Shown: positions 55,680 through 64,000 of the stretch, one piece after another | How positions within the stretch are numbered: position 1 is the first letter of the stretch | Layout of the letters: each line of letters starts with the position of its first letter | From: Dehalococcoidia bacterium | GTDB lineage: Bacteria; Chloroflexota; Dehalococcoidia; Lucifugimonadales; Lucifugimonadaceae | NCBI GenBank assembly: GCA_012959765.1 | Contig: DUCO01000029.1 | Coordinates: forward strand, 20,944 to 84,943 | Length of the DNA: 64,000 bases | Direction of reading: 5' to 3' | Position numbers and translations under genes: made by a program | Notes under the pieces: generated by a model | Seen by the model: only the letters and a program-made list of their open reading frames with translations | Told to the model about the DNA's origin: nothing | Database searches by the model: none

Positions 55680-57348
55680 CAATTGCGCTTGTGATTATCA
55701 GTGGCCGTCGCTTGGTGCGGCGACCCAGAAAACTTCCCACTGTGTTTCTCACAATGGTTTCTAGGTCGCCCCACTCTATGGCTTTCTTCAAATGCTGGTC
55801 AAGGACAGGCATCAACGCGTCTTCGGCTTCTCTGAGCAGTCCATCGGCATCTGCAACGTGAACAAACCCTGCTGAAACAATTTTTGGCCTGCCCACAAGC
55901 GACCCGTCAACGGTGTCGCGTGAGAACGCTACTGTGACGACTCCGTTGTGCTGAAGCGAACGTCGTTCTACGACAACATTGCCCGATTCATCCCACATGC
56001 CAAGTCCGTGCACGAATATGTGACCCGCCTGGATCTTGTCGACTACTTCACCAGAATTAGCGTCCAACTCAAGTACGTCACCGTCGATAAGCAGGAATGC
56101 ATTTTCTTCTTTGACGCCGGTTGTGATCGCCAGATCGATGTGTGCCTTTAGCATTCGATACTCGCCGTGTATTGGCACAAAATACTTCGGCCGGGTGGCG
56201 TTCAGCAACATTCGTAGTTCTTCTTTGCGAGCGTGGCCCGGTACGTGCGTACGGGTTTGATGATTGGTGATTACCCGAGCCCCAAGCCGAACCAGATCGT
56301 TGATCGAGTCGTTAACCGGCACTTCGTTACCCGGAATCGTGCTCGCCGACATGATGATCGTGTCATCGTCCTGAATCGTGATGTCACGGTGATCGTTCCG
56401 CGACATGCGAACGAGACCCGACTGCGGCTCTCCCTGACTTCCTGTGGTGAGAATCAAAACCTTGTCATCGGGCAAGCTCGCGGCTTCAGCGGCGGTAATT
56501 ATCAGATCGCCAGGAATATTCAAGTGCCCCAGATCACGACCGATCTTCGTGTTGTTGATCATACTTCTACCCAGAATGCACAGCTTGCGACCATGCCTGA
56601 TGCAGGCATCGGCAACTATCTGGATACGAGCGATCTGCGATGCGAAGCTCGACACGATGATACGGTTTTTCGCAGCGCCAATGAGGTCAGGCAGATTCTC
56701 GACTACTTCACGATCTGAAGGCGAGTAACCCTCTTCTTCGGCGTAAGTAGAGTCGGCCATCACTAGCAGCGCACCGTCCTGACAGATATCGGCAAGCACT
56801 CCGAGATCCGTTGGCTGCCCGATAACAGGAGCGTTGTCGATCTTGAAGTCGCCGGTGTGAATCACCACGCCCGCGGGCGTGTCGATGGCGATTCCCATCG
56901 AGTCGGGCACCGAGTGGCAAACGGAGAACCATTCAACCTTCAGGCCCCCAATATCGTGCTGCTCGCCAGCGTGAATGATCTGCACTTCCGATTCGTCACG
57001 CATTTTCGCCTGGCGTAGCTTCTCGTGGATCAGTGCTTCGGCCATTGCCGGCGCGTATACGGGCACGTTGACCCGTTTGAGGAAGTGCGGAACCGCACCG
57101 ATATGGTCTTCGTGACCATGAGTAATAAGTAGTGCTCGCACGCGGTCGGCGTTTTCTTCCAGATAGTCCATATCCGGAATCACTACGTCGATGCCCGGCA
57201 TGTTCCACTCAGGGAACAGCACACCAGCGTCTATCACTACGATGTCGTCGACGGTCTCGAGGATCATCATGTTCTTGCCGATCTCACCGAGACCGCCAAG
57301 GGGTAAGACGCGAATCCATGGCGCGTCTAAAGAGTTCTTTGTTGTCAT
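55672..57348 (-). CDS. rnj: Ribonuclease J
   Basis: A metallo-beta-lactamase fold ribonuclease (558 residues) with 5' exonuclease and endonuclease activity in mRNA decay and rRNA processing. The metal site is LLITHGHEDHIGAVPHFL near residue 80. Further motifs are VIHTGDFKIDNAPV and ADSTYAEEEGYSPSD, with the beta-CASP region (IIVSSFASQIARIQIV) and FVPIHGEYRMLKAH. It lies upstream of ftsK in a two-gene unit. Its presence fits a lineage that uses the RNase J pathway. Confidence 0.95.
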   Translation of the reverse strand: MTTKNSLDAPWIRVLPLGGLGEIGKNMMILETVDDIVVIDAGVLFPEWNMPGIDVVIPDMDYLEENADRVRALLITHGHEDHIGAVPHFLKRVNVPVYAPAMAEALIHEKLRQAKMRDESEVQIIHAGEQHDIGGLKVEWFSVCHSVPDSMGIAIDTPAGVVIHTGDFKIDNAPVIGQPTDLGVLADICQDGALLVMADSTYAEEEGYSPSDREVVENLPDLIGAAKNRIIVSSFASQIARIQIVADACIRHGRKLCILGRSMINNTKIGRDLGHLNIPGDLIITAAEAASLPDDKVLILTTGSQGEPQSGLVRMSRNDHRDITIQDDDTIIMSASTIPGNEVPVNDSINDLVRLGARVITNHQTRTHVPGHARKEELRMLLNATRPKYFVPIHGEYRMLKAHIDLAITTGVKEENAFLLIDGDVLELDANSGEVVDKIQAGHIFVHGLGMWDESGNVVVERRSLQHNGVVTVAFSRDTVDGSLVGRPKIVSAGFVHVADADGLLREAEDALMPVLDQHLKKAIEWGDLETIVRNTVGSFLGRRTKRRPLIITSAIDV

Positions 57349-57437
57349 ACGTAAAAAATGATGCCGTTCTGGGCACTACGCGCGAGTTACTCGGCTGGCG
57401 TTTGGCCAGCGATTAGTCGAACTCTGTCGCGTAGTTG

Positions 57438-58199
57438 TTAAAACATGCCCAGTTGGCGATCTCCTTCTTCTTTTTCTTCTGTTGTTTCGTTCTTCAATAG
57501 AGGTTCAAATAATTGAGCTTCGGCTGCGGGTGTTTGGTCCTGAGGCCGAGTTATTTCTTGTTCTTCGTTTTCTTGTTCTTGTGTTTCTATAGTTTTAGCC
57601 GCGTTGGGGCTGTCAGCCGAAAGCCTGATTGATGCCTGTATTGCTTCCGGCAGTCGCAGTACGTCCTGCTGGAGGTCTTGTTTGATGGCGGGGTTTCTAA
57701 GACCGGCTGCAGGATGATACAGCGGGAGCAGAATACGATCTTCCCATTCGAGAATCTTGCCGTGATCTTCTGAGATTTTACCTTTTGGATAGAACCTGAG
57801 CATCGAAACGCGACCCAGTGTGACTACAACTCTAGGGTCAAGCAACTCCATTTGTCGCTCCAAATAAGGACGACATGCCGCGACTTCGTCTGGAAGTGGA
57901 TCACGATTGTCAGGCGGTCGGCACTTTACGACGTTTGTAATGAACACGTCTTCGCGGGCGATTGGCACCGCAGCCAGCAATTCGTCGAGAAGCTTCCCTG
58001 AACGCCCCACGAACGGTAGTCCCTCCTGATCTTCGTTGAACCCCGGGCCTTCCCCGATGATCATTATCGCTGCGCTGACCGAACCACTACCGGGCACAGC
58101 GTTTGTTCGTCCTGAGTGGAGCCCACAGTCTGTACAAGATCGCACAGCTTCTGCAAGTTCTTCTATGGAGTCCCAGCTACGGGTATCGGTGTTGGTCAA
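57438..58199 (-). CDS. Uracil-DNA glycosylase, family 4, with C-terminal clamp-like motif
   Basis: Removes uracil from DNA at the start of base-excision repair. The iron-sulfur cysteines are in RSCTDCGLHSGR and VVKCRPPDNRDP and VAACRPYLER. The catalytic motif GEGPGFNEDQEGLPFVGRSG and the second motif PLYHPAAGLRNP are typical of family 4. After about residue 190 comes a Gln/Glu-rich tail absent from short members, ending RQLGMF. The last five residues match the beta-clamp-binding consensus QLxLF. The gene lies 89 nt upstream of RNase J. Confidence 0.9.
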   Translation of the reverse strand: MTNTDTRSWDSIEELAEAVRSCTDCGLHSGRTNAVPGSGSVSAAIMIIGEGPGFNEDQEGLPFVGRSGKLLDELLAAVPIAREDVFITNVVKCRPPDNRDPLPDEVAACRPYLERQMELLDPRVVVTLGRVSMLRFYPKGKISEDHGKILEWEDRILLPLYHPAAGLRNPAIKQDLQQDVLRLPEAIQASIRLSADSPNAAKTIETQEQENEEQEITRPQDQTPAAEAQLFEPLLKNETTEEKEEGDRQLGMF

Positions 58200-58314
58200 A
58201 GTAGGGGTGATCAGGTGATCATCTGAGTCCGGATACGGACATGAGTAGGTACCTTCAACTTATCACACCGATGTTTTCTGTACTGACGTTGACCGACGCG
58301 GTAGCTTCTAATCC

Positions 58315-58348
58315 CTTCTCCCCGGGGAGAAGGTTAGGTTGAGGGGGA
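58315..58348. repeat. Dispersed repeat A, copy 2
   Basis: CTTCTCCCCGGGGAGAAG palindrome then GTTAGGTTGAGGGGGA, matching 31966-32000. It lies in the 58200-58542 gap with repeat B copy 2. Confidence 0.75.
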
Positions 58349-58378
58349 ATGCTGACGAATGGATACAGCCTGCCACTC

Positions 58379-58415
58379 TGTCATTGCGAGGAGGAACGAC
58401 GTGGCAATCGCGATC
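58379..58415. repeat. Dispersed repeat B, copy 2
   Basis: TGTCATTGCGAGGAGGA, then ACGACGTGGCAATCGCGATC, matching 31856-31895. The order of A and B is reversed relative to the first locus. Confidence 0.7.
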
Positions 58416-58542
58416 AATCGCCAAGAACCGTCCAATCTCGCCAACACTGGCTTCTAGGACTTATAACATCTGATATCCGAAATCGAACGATTGGCAATAG
58501 TGACTATACGCAGACGGCTGCCCAACCGACAAACTAGACTCC

Positions 58543-59221
58543 GTGAAGAAAAAAGATCAACGATCCGACATCCACCCTGCCGCACAGCATGCATTCGATT
58601 CCCTTCAAAGTCTCGGCATTAACGTGCGGCTGGCCGAACGCGGGCGTGCAGAAGAGGAATTCACGTTCAAGCGTGGTCGCGGTCAGGGTTTCCTTGGGAA
58701 CTAGACATCCAGTGGTGACTCGCTGGGACTCATCGAGATCAAAAACGGACCGATTCGCTGGGTCAATATCCGAAGGTACACAGCGCAGGATGAGATCTGG
58801 CAGACCAACGAATATGCCATTACGTTCGCAGACATGCCACCAGAGTTTCCACACCTGCACCTCAAAATTGAACGCCGCAAGACATTTCCACTGCTTGACC
58901 GCGTGGAACGCGTTGAATGGACAGGCAACGACTTCGAATCTGGGATTACGAATCGGCTGAACACCGACGCATCGTTGGTCGACGCACTCTCAGCGGTAGC
59001 TAACACAGGACGGAAATACGATCTCAACCCCAACACGTGGACGTGGGTGCCCGGCGTTTTCAAAGTTTTAACTGGCTCGGGCAAAAAACGATGTTGCGCT
59101 TGATTTGGATGCAGACCCAGCCAACGGACTCTGGATACTAACCGCAAGAACTGGGAATCCATCTAAGCGTTTGTGGGACTGCTATCAACTTATCGACCAT
59201 CATCTGCTTTCACCGAGCTAA
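58543..59221 (+). pseudogene. Unrecognised gene broken by a stop codon and a frameshift
   Basis: From a GTG at 58543 the frame encodes 53 residues (KKKDQRSDIHPAAQHAFDSL and on), then a TAG at 58702. The same frame continues open for about 130 codons (LGLIEIKNGPIRWVNIRRYT, then YDLNPNTWTWVPGVFKVL). It then needs a shift in an A6 run at 59083-59088 to reach LDLDADPANGLWILTART and a stop at 59221. One A fewer would join the parts. The family is not recognised. The next two genes on the same strand may have formed an operon with it. Confidence 0.6.
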
Positions 59222-59352
59222 ATACCGACACAGATGGCTAAAACAGAGTGTTGCCGGTGTGTGCTGACGCATTGACCATTTATGCGTGGTTTCAGTAGTA
59301 GAATCTGCTGGCACCTCATCCGCTAATTCACCCCTCGGGTTACCTCAGAATA

Positions 59353-60045
59353 ATGTCTCGCAGTAAACACACCGACCCACGAGCCGTACGCGCAAAGCGG
59401 CGGCTTATCTCACCGCGAGCGCATCGCAGTGAAGGGGATCTGAGTCAGCGACGTCAAATCGGGCGCACTCTGAAAGAAGCAGGGAGCCTATCGACCGTTG
59501 AACGGGACGCGCAACCTCAGGTCACCAAATGGCCACAAATAACAGTCCGCCGTCCAAACGCGGGGTACTTTCATCCAGCCAGTCGAAATCGCGTTCAGTC
59601 AATCCTTGAGACGGTAGGCCCTTCTGCGGCTTACGGTCTAAAAAGCATAGAGCTGGCCAGACTCACGGAAACCGATCAAAGTAAATCGGGATTACTTGCG
59701 CGATATTTAGCCCCCGATCGGATCATCCTCTTCGAACAACAGCTCCCGCCCTGGCATTTAGTAGGTAAGCTCGCCAGCGCCGATACTGAACTCGTCGAAA
59801 AGTCGGGTGCTCAAGTAATTTGGTCGAACGATGCATCAGCTAGCACGGTCGATTGGCCCGGCAATACGCTGGGCGACTTCTTACTATTCGAAGGCTTACT
59901 GCATGAAATCGGCCACCACATCTTGCAGCATGAGGCCCGTGCGGACAGTCGACGCATTGCACGCACAAAGGACCATGAGGCTTTCGCTGCGTTGTTCGCC
60001 GCTCGCACCAGACGTGAATTGCAGACTGGAAGCAGTTCCGTATGA
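59353..60045 (+). CDS. Putative HExxH metalloprotein
   Basis: A 230-residue protein with a basic N-terminus (SRSKHTDPRAVRAKRRLI) and a zinc-peptidase-like motif LLHEIGHHILQHEA near residue 190, with conserved His-Glu-x-x-His. The region before it (DRIILFEQQLPPWHLVG) could be the beta-sheet of a minigluzincin-like fold. No signal peptide or membrane segment is seen. The family is not recognised. Its TGA overlaps the ATG of the methyltransferase gene by 4 nt (ATGA), so the two are coupled. Confidence 0.7.
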   Translation: MSRSKHTDPRAVRAKRRLISPRAHRSEGDLSQRRQIGRTLKEAGSLSTVERDAQPQVTKWPQITVRRPNAGYFHPASRNRVQSILETVGPSAAYGLKSIELARLTETDQSKSGLLARYLAPDRIILFEQQLPPWHLVGKLASADTELVEKSGAQVIWSNDASASTVDWPGNTLGDFLLFEGLLHEIGHHILQHEARADSRRIARTKDHEAFAALFAARTRRELQTGSSSV

Positions 60046-60686
60046 GCAAAAAACGAATAGCTCTGGTTGGCGACGGTATCGAAAACCCTGGCAACGCACT
60101 CGCCATGATGCATGCGGCTGAAATGTACGGTGTAAATTGCCAATTTCGCGACACGAAAAATTTGTCGGGGTCGACCGAACTTGCAGATTCGACCAGCGGT
60201 CCGTTGGAACTGGTAACGGATGACGAACTGGTCGAATCTAACTCGCAGCTAATCGCATTCGACAATCTACCCGGTGCTAGGGATGTCTACGGTTTTCGCG
60301 CCAGTCACGAGTCACGTTTGATAGTCGGTAACGAACGAAGGGGCATCTCGCATCGACTGCGCTCCACGGCGAACGACACAGTCCATGTACCGATGCACTC
60401 GAAACGCATTGACTGCCTGAACGTCGCTGCCGCGTTTGCGGTGGCACTGCACTATCTTGTCCAAAGTAAATCGGGACCGATGGCACAGCGCCGGAACACA
60501 TCGAGGCACCGAGCGCGACCAAGTCGTCCGACGACGCCCGGAGCCATAACGCCAGACGCAAAAAACCGTACCTGCTCTCAACTACAAAATAAAAGAGAAC
60601 AAGTGCGGTTAATTTATTCGAACGCCCCGCAACGCGAAGCGCCCGCGAACTTCAAACAAACGAAGCGAAAACCGATTACTCGGTGA
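60042..60686 (+). CDS. SpoU/TrmH family RNA 2'-O-methyltransferase
   Basis: A SPOUT-class methyltransferase that probably methylates a ribose in tRNA or rRNA using S-adenosylmethionine. The trefoil-knot motifs are [15 protein letters not shown] near residue 105 and [20 protein letters not shown] near residue 130. An unusual basic C-terminal tail of about 60 residues rich in Arg, Lys and Gln follows. It is coupled by an ATGA overlap to the HExxH protein. Its last 11 nt overlap the 3' end of acpP on the other strand. Confidence 0.82.
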   Translation: MSKKRIALVGDGIENPGNALAMMHAAEMYGVNCQFRDTKNLSGSTELADSTSGPLELVTDDELVESNSQLIAFDNLPGARDVYGFRASHESRLIVGNERRGISHRLRSTANDTVHVPMHSKRIDCLNVAAAFAVALHYLVQSKSGPMAQRRNTSRHRARPSRPTTPGAITPDAKNRTCSQLQNKREQVRLIYSNAPQREAPANFKQTKRKPITR

Positions 60687-60933
60687 TTCCGCGGTCGGAC
60701 AGATACTTCACAGCATCCTGAACGGTCTTGATACCTTCGGCATCCTCGTCTGAAATCTCAAGAGGCTGGTCGTCTGAACCAAATTCCTCTTCGATCGCCA
60801 TGATCAACTCGACCACGTCGAGGGAGTCGGCATTCAAATCTTCCGTGAAAGAAGATTCTGCTGAAACTTCTGCGGTATCAACACTGAGCTTGTCGGCGGC
60901 AATATCGCGGATTCGATCTAACACACTGGCCAT
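60676..60933 (-). CDS. acpP: Acyl carrier protein
   Basis: Carries growing acyl chains in fatty-acid synthesis on a phosphopantetheine arm. The attachment Ser is in [20 protein letters not shown], the standard DSL motif. The 85 residues and the acidic composition are normal. It is the last gene of a minus-strand cluster with fabD, and converges on the methyltransferase gene with an 11-nt overlap of their ends. Confidence 0.96.
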   Translation of the reverse strand: MASVLDRIRDIAADKLSVDTAEVSAESSFTEDLNADSLDVVELIMAIEEEFGSDDQPLEISDEDAEGIKTVQDAVKYLSDRGITE

Positions 60934-61033
60934 TTACTTCAACCCCCGGGAGGTCATGCGGAACGGCCGTCCCGCTCGATCAGGTAATAATTTTTTCAAA
61001 TAACGTCAACCATTCGTATGATCGAACGGCAAC

Positions 61034-61525
61034 CTATGCTAGCAGAGCGCCGAGCACTCCGTTAACGAATTTAGGCGATGTATCCGACCCGAATAAACGG
61101 GCCAACTCAACCGCTTCGTTCGCCACTACATTTTGTGGAGCCGCATCGAGCATTTCCAGCTCGGCCATGGCAACCCGTAAAACGTTACGTTCTACGAGCG
61201 GCATCTGCTCTGTTGGATACTTCGACGCTATCTCCGCAATGCGTGAATCCAGCGCTTCTCGCTGATCTTCACACATACGCACCAGACGGGTTGCAAAATC
61301 AATGTCGTCGGCGTCCAACTCTCGTTCTATGGCGAGGCGGTTTACGACTGCGACGGCGGGGTGTCCGGAAGAATCGGACTCATAGAGCGCCTGCACTACG
61401 GCGGCGCGGGAACCGGTACGACCACCGCGGATTGGTGGGTCGTTTTCACCAACCGGATCGCCATCGACTAGTTCGTCTAAGCGATCGGGTTCTTGCGGGG
61501 AAAAGTTTGTTTTAGCTGAAGACAC
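61034..61525 (-). CDS. nusB: Transcription antitermination factor NusB
   Basis: Binds boxA RNA with ribosomal protein S10 in rRNA antitermination. The conserved segments are GSRAAVVQALYESD near the start, EQMPLVERNVLRVAMAELEM, and NEAVELARLFGSDTSPKFVNGVLGALL at the end. The first 35 residues are an acidic extension. It is placed between fabD and acpP, which is not a common neighbour arrangement. Confidence 0.94.
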   Translation of the reverse strand: MSSAKTNFSPQEPDRLDELVDGDPVGENDPPIRGGRTGSRAAVVQALYESDSSGHPAVAVVNRLAIERELDADDIDFATRLVRMCEDQREALDSRIAEIASKYPTEQMPLVERNVLRVAMAELEMLDAAPQNVVANEAVELARLFGSDTSPKFVNGVLGALLA

Positions 61526-61588
61526 GGCGAGTCAGCCCAACGGGCAATGTACTTACTGAAGAAGGGGTCGAATAACTTTACGAGTGAC

Positions 61589-62536
61589 CTACGACGCCGA
61601 AGCGCTTGCGTACCTGAGCACTGAATCGAAGTCGCCAATGTTGGCAACACTCGCTTCACGGTCGATTCGCTTCACCATTCCGGAAAGGATTCGTCCATGG
61701 CCGATCTCGTAGAAATTCGAAATACCGTCGTTCACCATGAACTTGACGATGTTGTTCCACTGCACACAAGAAGTCAGCTGCATTCGAAGCTCTTCTTTGA
61801 CCTCTTCGGCTGTACCCAGCGACTTCGCCGTTACGTTACCTACCAGAGGAACCAGCGGGTCGTGGAACGTGAGTGAATTGATCATTGTGTTCAGGCCGTT
61901 TTGAGCCGGACTCATCAGACCTGAATGGAAAGCGCCGCCAACCTGGAGCGGAATTGCCTTCTTGGCGCCTCGAGCACTAGCGATGTCGATCGCCATTGCG
62001 AGGCTTCGGTGGTCACCTGCGAGAATAATCTGCTGCTCGGTGTTGATAGTCGATATCTGTGCGCCAGACTCACGACATATCTCTTCTGCGGTTACTTCGT
62101 CGAGGCCAATCAGGGCAACCATGCCGCCCGGACGTTCCTCGCAAGCACCCTGCATCAGTCGGCCTCGTTCGAGAACCAGTCGTACTGCATCTGTAACGCT
62201 AAGAACGCCTGAAACCGCGAGAGCGGAATATTCACCCAGCGAATGACCTGCGGTGGCGTTTGGAACCTGAAGAACGCCTGTGGCTTCTTCCATCGCTCGC
62301 CACGTCGCAACCGAAGTTGCCATGATGGCGGGCTGAGTGTTTTCTGTTTGTCGTAATTCTTCGTCAGGACCTTCGAACATCATGGTCGAAAGCTTGCGAC
62401 CCAGAGTGTCATCGATCTCATCGAACACTTCGCGTGCTGCGATGGAGTTCAGGTAGAGATCCTTTCCCATGCCGACGGCTTGTGAGCCCTGGCCTGGGAA
62501 TAGAAACGCAATTTTCGAAGCTGTTTGGGTGGTCAT
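61589..62536 (-). CDS. fabD: Malonyl-CoA:ACP transacylase
   Basis: Transfers malonyl groups from CoA to ACP. The motif LFPGQGSQAVGMGKDL starts the protein, the nucleophile lies in AGHSLGEYSALAVSG near residue 93, and the catalytic His in GGAFHSGLMSPA near residue 205. The 315 residues are a normal length. It lies downstream of rpmF and upstream of nusB on the same strand; fabH, fabG and plsX are not in the window. Confidence 0.96.
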   Translation of the reverse strand: MTTQTASKIAFLFPGQGSQAVGMGKDLYLNSIAAREVFDEIDDTLGRKLSTMMFEGPDEELRQTENTQPAIMATSVATWRAMEEATGVLQVPNATAGHSLGEYSALAVSGVLSVTDAVRLVLERGRLMQGACEERPGGMVALIGLDEVTAEEICRESGAQISTINTEQQIILAGDHRSLAMAIDIASARGAKKAIPLQVGGAFHSGLMSPAQNGLNTMINSLTFHDPLVPLVGNVTAKSLGTAEEVKEELRMQLTSCVQWNNIVKFMVNDGISNFYEIGHGRILSGMVKRIDREASVANIGDFDSVLRYASASAS

Positions 62537-62574
62537 TTCTGACGAAATCTCCTGCTTACGCAGTTCTTACTTAC

Positions 62575-62835
62575 TTACGAATCTGATTCGCCTGATGAAT
62601 CAGCGCCAACGGCAGCTGCAATAGGAGCTACCTGTTCGAGAAGATTCACCTGAGGCCAGTTGCCCGGCATCGTGCGAGTCTTGAAGTTTCCACACTCCGG
62701 GCAAGCAATGTGCGGCTGGATTCGTTCCTGCCGTGAACATGGGCAAATCGAACTCGCTGGCAACTTAATAGCGTTGTGAGCGTTTCGGTTTCCCTTGCGG
62801 GCTCGGGTATGTTTTTTCTTTGGAAGTGGTGCCAT
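62575..62835 (-). CDS. rpmF: Ribosomal protein L32
   Basis: A small 50S protein recognised from MAPLPKKKHTRARKGNRNAH and the zinc-binding pattern CPCS...CPEC. The 86 residues are longer than the usual 55-65 because of an acidic tail (VAPIAAAVGADSSGESDS). It lies 28 nt after the DUF177 gene, its usual partner, and 38 nt before fabD. Confidence 0.95.
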   Translation of the reverse strand: MAPLPKKKHTRARKGNRNAHNAIKLPASSICPCSRQERIQPHIACPECGNFKTRTMPGNWPQVNLLEQVAPIAAAVGADSSGESDS

Positions 62836-62863
62836 ATCTGGTTATTAGTGAGCCTCTGCCCAA

Positions 62864-63424
62864 TCAATCTGCGGATTCTGCGCCTTTTTCCAGTAATCCT
62901 GCAAGACCTGCCCAACGCGGATCTACAGAACTTTTGACGCACGAACAATGAATTGTATTGCGGTTTACTGTGCAAATGGGGCAAATTCCAAGGCAATCGT
63001 CCATGCAAAGTGGAGCAATTGGGATTGCGCTGAGAAGAGCCTGACCGAGTCCTTCGGTTAAATCTAAGAAATTTTGTTCATCAATAATAAGAGCCTGGTC
63101 GAACGAATACTCGTCCTCGTCGGGTCGGTTTTTAGTCTTACCCATCAAACTGGCGTTTATCGGAGAGAACTCCTCGTCCATAGCAACGCTTACGTTTACA
63201 GAAGCCGGTTCTAGGCACCTGGAACACGAATCTTGTGTTACAGCTTCAATCTCAGCACTTACTAGCACAGTAGCGTCGGTCCTCATCAAGCGAACCGGAC
63301 CACTGATCTGATTTAGCGAACGATCGCCTAATACGATTCGCTCGTTTTCTATCTCGTGATGCTCACTGTCACCGAGTTCCCCGGTAAGCAGACTCGCAAC
63401 GTTGTAGATCATCAAGTAGCCCAA
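62864..63424 (-). CDS. DUF177 (YceD) family protein
   Basis: A 186-residue protein of the YceD family, which lies next to rpmF in most bacteria and is linked to 23S rRNA. It shows the Cys-rich motifs SCSRCLEPASV and LCMDDCLGICPICTVNRN, followed by DPRWAGLAGLLE. The start may be the listed codon or MIYN four codons later. It heads the rpmF-fabD-nusB-acpP run. Confidence 0.9.
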   Translation of the reverse strand: MGYLMIYNVASLLTGELGDSEHHEIENERIVLGDRSLNQISGPVRLMRTDATVLVSAEIEAVTQDSCSRCLEPASVNVSVAMDEEFSPINASLMGKTKNRPDEDEYSFDQALIIDEQNFLDLTEGLGQALLSAIPIAPLCMDDCLGICPICTVNRNTIHCSCVKSSVDPRWAGLAGLLEKGAESAD

Positions 63425-63438
63425 ATCCCTGTCATGCT

Positions 63439-64000
63439 TGACCTGCCCCCGATAGCGTTACCACTTGTTATCTCGGATTTTCCACCAGATGAAGCCTGGA
63501 CATGATTGCCTCGGGCACTGGTGGCCGGTATCCGAGTAAGCTGTGTGGTCGGATTGTGTTGTACTCCTTCCTCCACCATTCTGTCAGAATCTGTACCTCT
63601 TTCAGCGAGTAAAAGATCTCCCGATTTAGCAACTCATCCCCGAGCTTCCCGTTGAAACTTTCGTTGTAACCGTTCTCCCACGGACTACCTGGTTCGATGA
63701 AGAGCGTCTTCACCCCGACTCGTTCAGCCAGAGCCTTCCTCTCTTAGGCTGCTTCTTAGGAACCTTCAGCCTCTCTCGTCGCCAGATACGTTCGACACGC
63801 TTGTGGTTCACCTGCCATCCCTGATCCCTGAGCAGTGCAGTGATCCTTCGATACCCGTACCTGCCGAACCGTACTGCAAGCTTGATGATGTCTCGGGTCA
63901 ACGACTCTTCATCGTCAAGAGACTTCAATGTTCTACGCTGTGCCGGCCTGGGTTGGTTAACTACTCGACAGGCCCTTCGCTCAGATACTCGAGGCAGCAC
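63439..64000 (-). mobile_element. IS3-family insertion sequence, decayed
   Basis: One end is marked by TGACCTGCCCCC at 63439, a typical IS3-type terminus. The other end lies beyond the window. The transposase inside is truncated in its middle. It borders the DUF177 gene with 14 nt between. Confidence 0.7.
63468..64000 (-). pseudogene. IS3-family transposase OrfB with internal deletion
   Basis: The upstream part (63710-64000, partial) encodes the HTH-like region FGRYGYRRITALLRDQGWQV, then KRVERIWRRERLKVPKKQPK and GRLWLNESG, the usual start of OrfB. The downstream part (63468-63713) begins KTLFIEPGSPWENGYNESFN and ends with YNTIRPHSLLGYRPP. The roughly 130 residues between them, which hold two of the three DDE catalytic acids, are missing, and the join is out of frame. 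The element therefore cannot make an active transposase. Confidence 0.85.

Noticed and set aside
58702..58704. TAG as pyrrolysine codon
   Set aside because: The same gene also needs a frameshift, and nothing indicates pyrrolysine use in this organism.
59080..59092. Programmed -1 frameshift at the A6 run
   Set aside because: The required change is +1 (skip one A), while classic A-AAA-AAC slippage gives -1, which leads into a different, short frame.

Overview
The window is one stretch of a bacterial chromosome of moderate GC content with short intergenic gaps. No rRNA, tRNA or CRISPR array was found. The gene set points to a free-living aerobic bacterium, most likely a marine Chloroflexota of the SAR202/Dehalococcoidia type. 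This is an inference. It rests on three enolase-superfamily paralogues mixed with HpcH aldolase, DapA-like, SDR and hydroxyacid dehydrogenase genes, on several MFS exporters, on Ala/Lys-rich solute-binding lipoproteins, and on heme A synthesis for a cytochrome oxidase.

Layout. 0-7 kb: ligA, a DUF1015 gene, and a pair of thioredoxin-fold lipoproteins, one of which has an in-frame UGA exactly at its catalytic cysteine position (a selenoprotein). 7-14 kb: a TetR regulator and a minus-strand run of CPBP protease, trpA, aroH, DAHP synthase, ribF and tyrS. 14-24 kb: housekeeping genes ftsH, infC-rpmI-rplT (infC appears to start at AUA), ctaA-ctaB, a sortase and tsaD. 24-39.5 kb: an accessory catabolic region with a frameshifted DUF2851 gene, HpcH aldolase, three MR/MLE enolases, a metallophosphoesterase, an SDR, a DapA-like protein lacking the catalytic Lys and Tyr, and a tight MFS-MFS-HAD-MFS operon. 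Dispersed repeats lie between these genes. 39.5-45.7 kb: an ABC importer (binding protein plus two permeases, no ATPase in the window) followed by a fragment of another permease. 45.7-51.2 kb: HAD phosphatases, a cupredoxin-like lipoprotein, an MFS protein, a DUF1232 protein and a 2-hydroxyacid dehydrogenase. 51.2-58.2 kb: fused accD-accA, ftsK, RNase J and a family 4 uracil-DNA glycosylase. 58.2-59.3 kb: repeats and a broken gene. 59.3-63.4 kb: an HExxH protein overlapping a SpoU methyltransferase, then the fatty-acid/ribosome cluster DUF177-rpmF-fabD-nusB-acpP. 63.4 kb to the end: an IS3-family element whose transposase lacks its middle.

How the genes work together. The 24-39.5 kb region looks like a set of small operons for dehydrating and cleaving sugar acids or related carboxylates, with the solute importer and exporters nearby. 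The main new signal is the selenoprotein at 5079-5912. It combines a UGA at the peroxiredoxin active site, an unbroken reading frame on both sides and a hairpin after the UGA that fits the bacterial SECIS pattern. A neighbouring paralogue has acidic residues at both redox positions.
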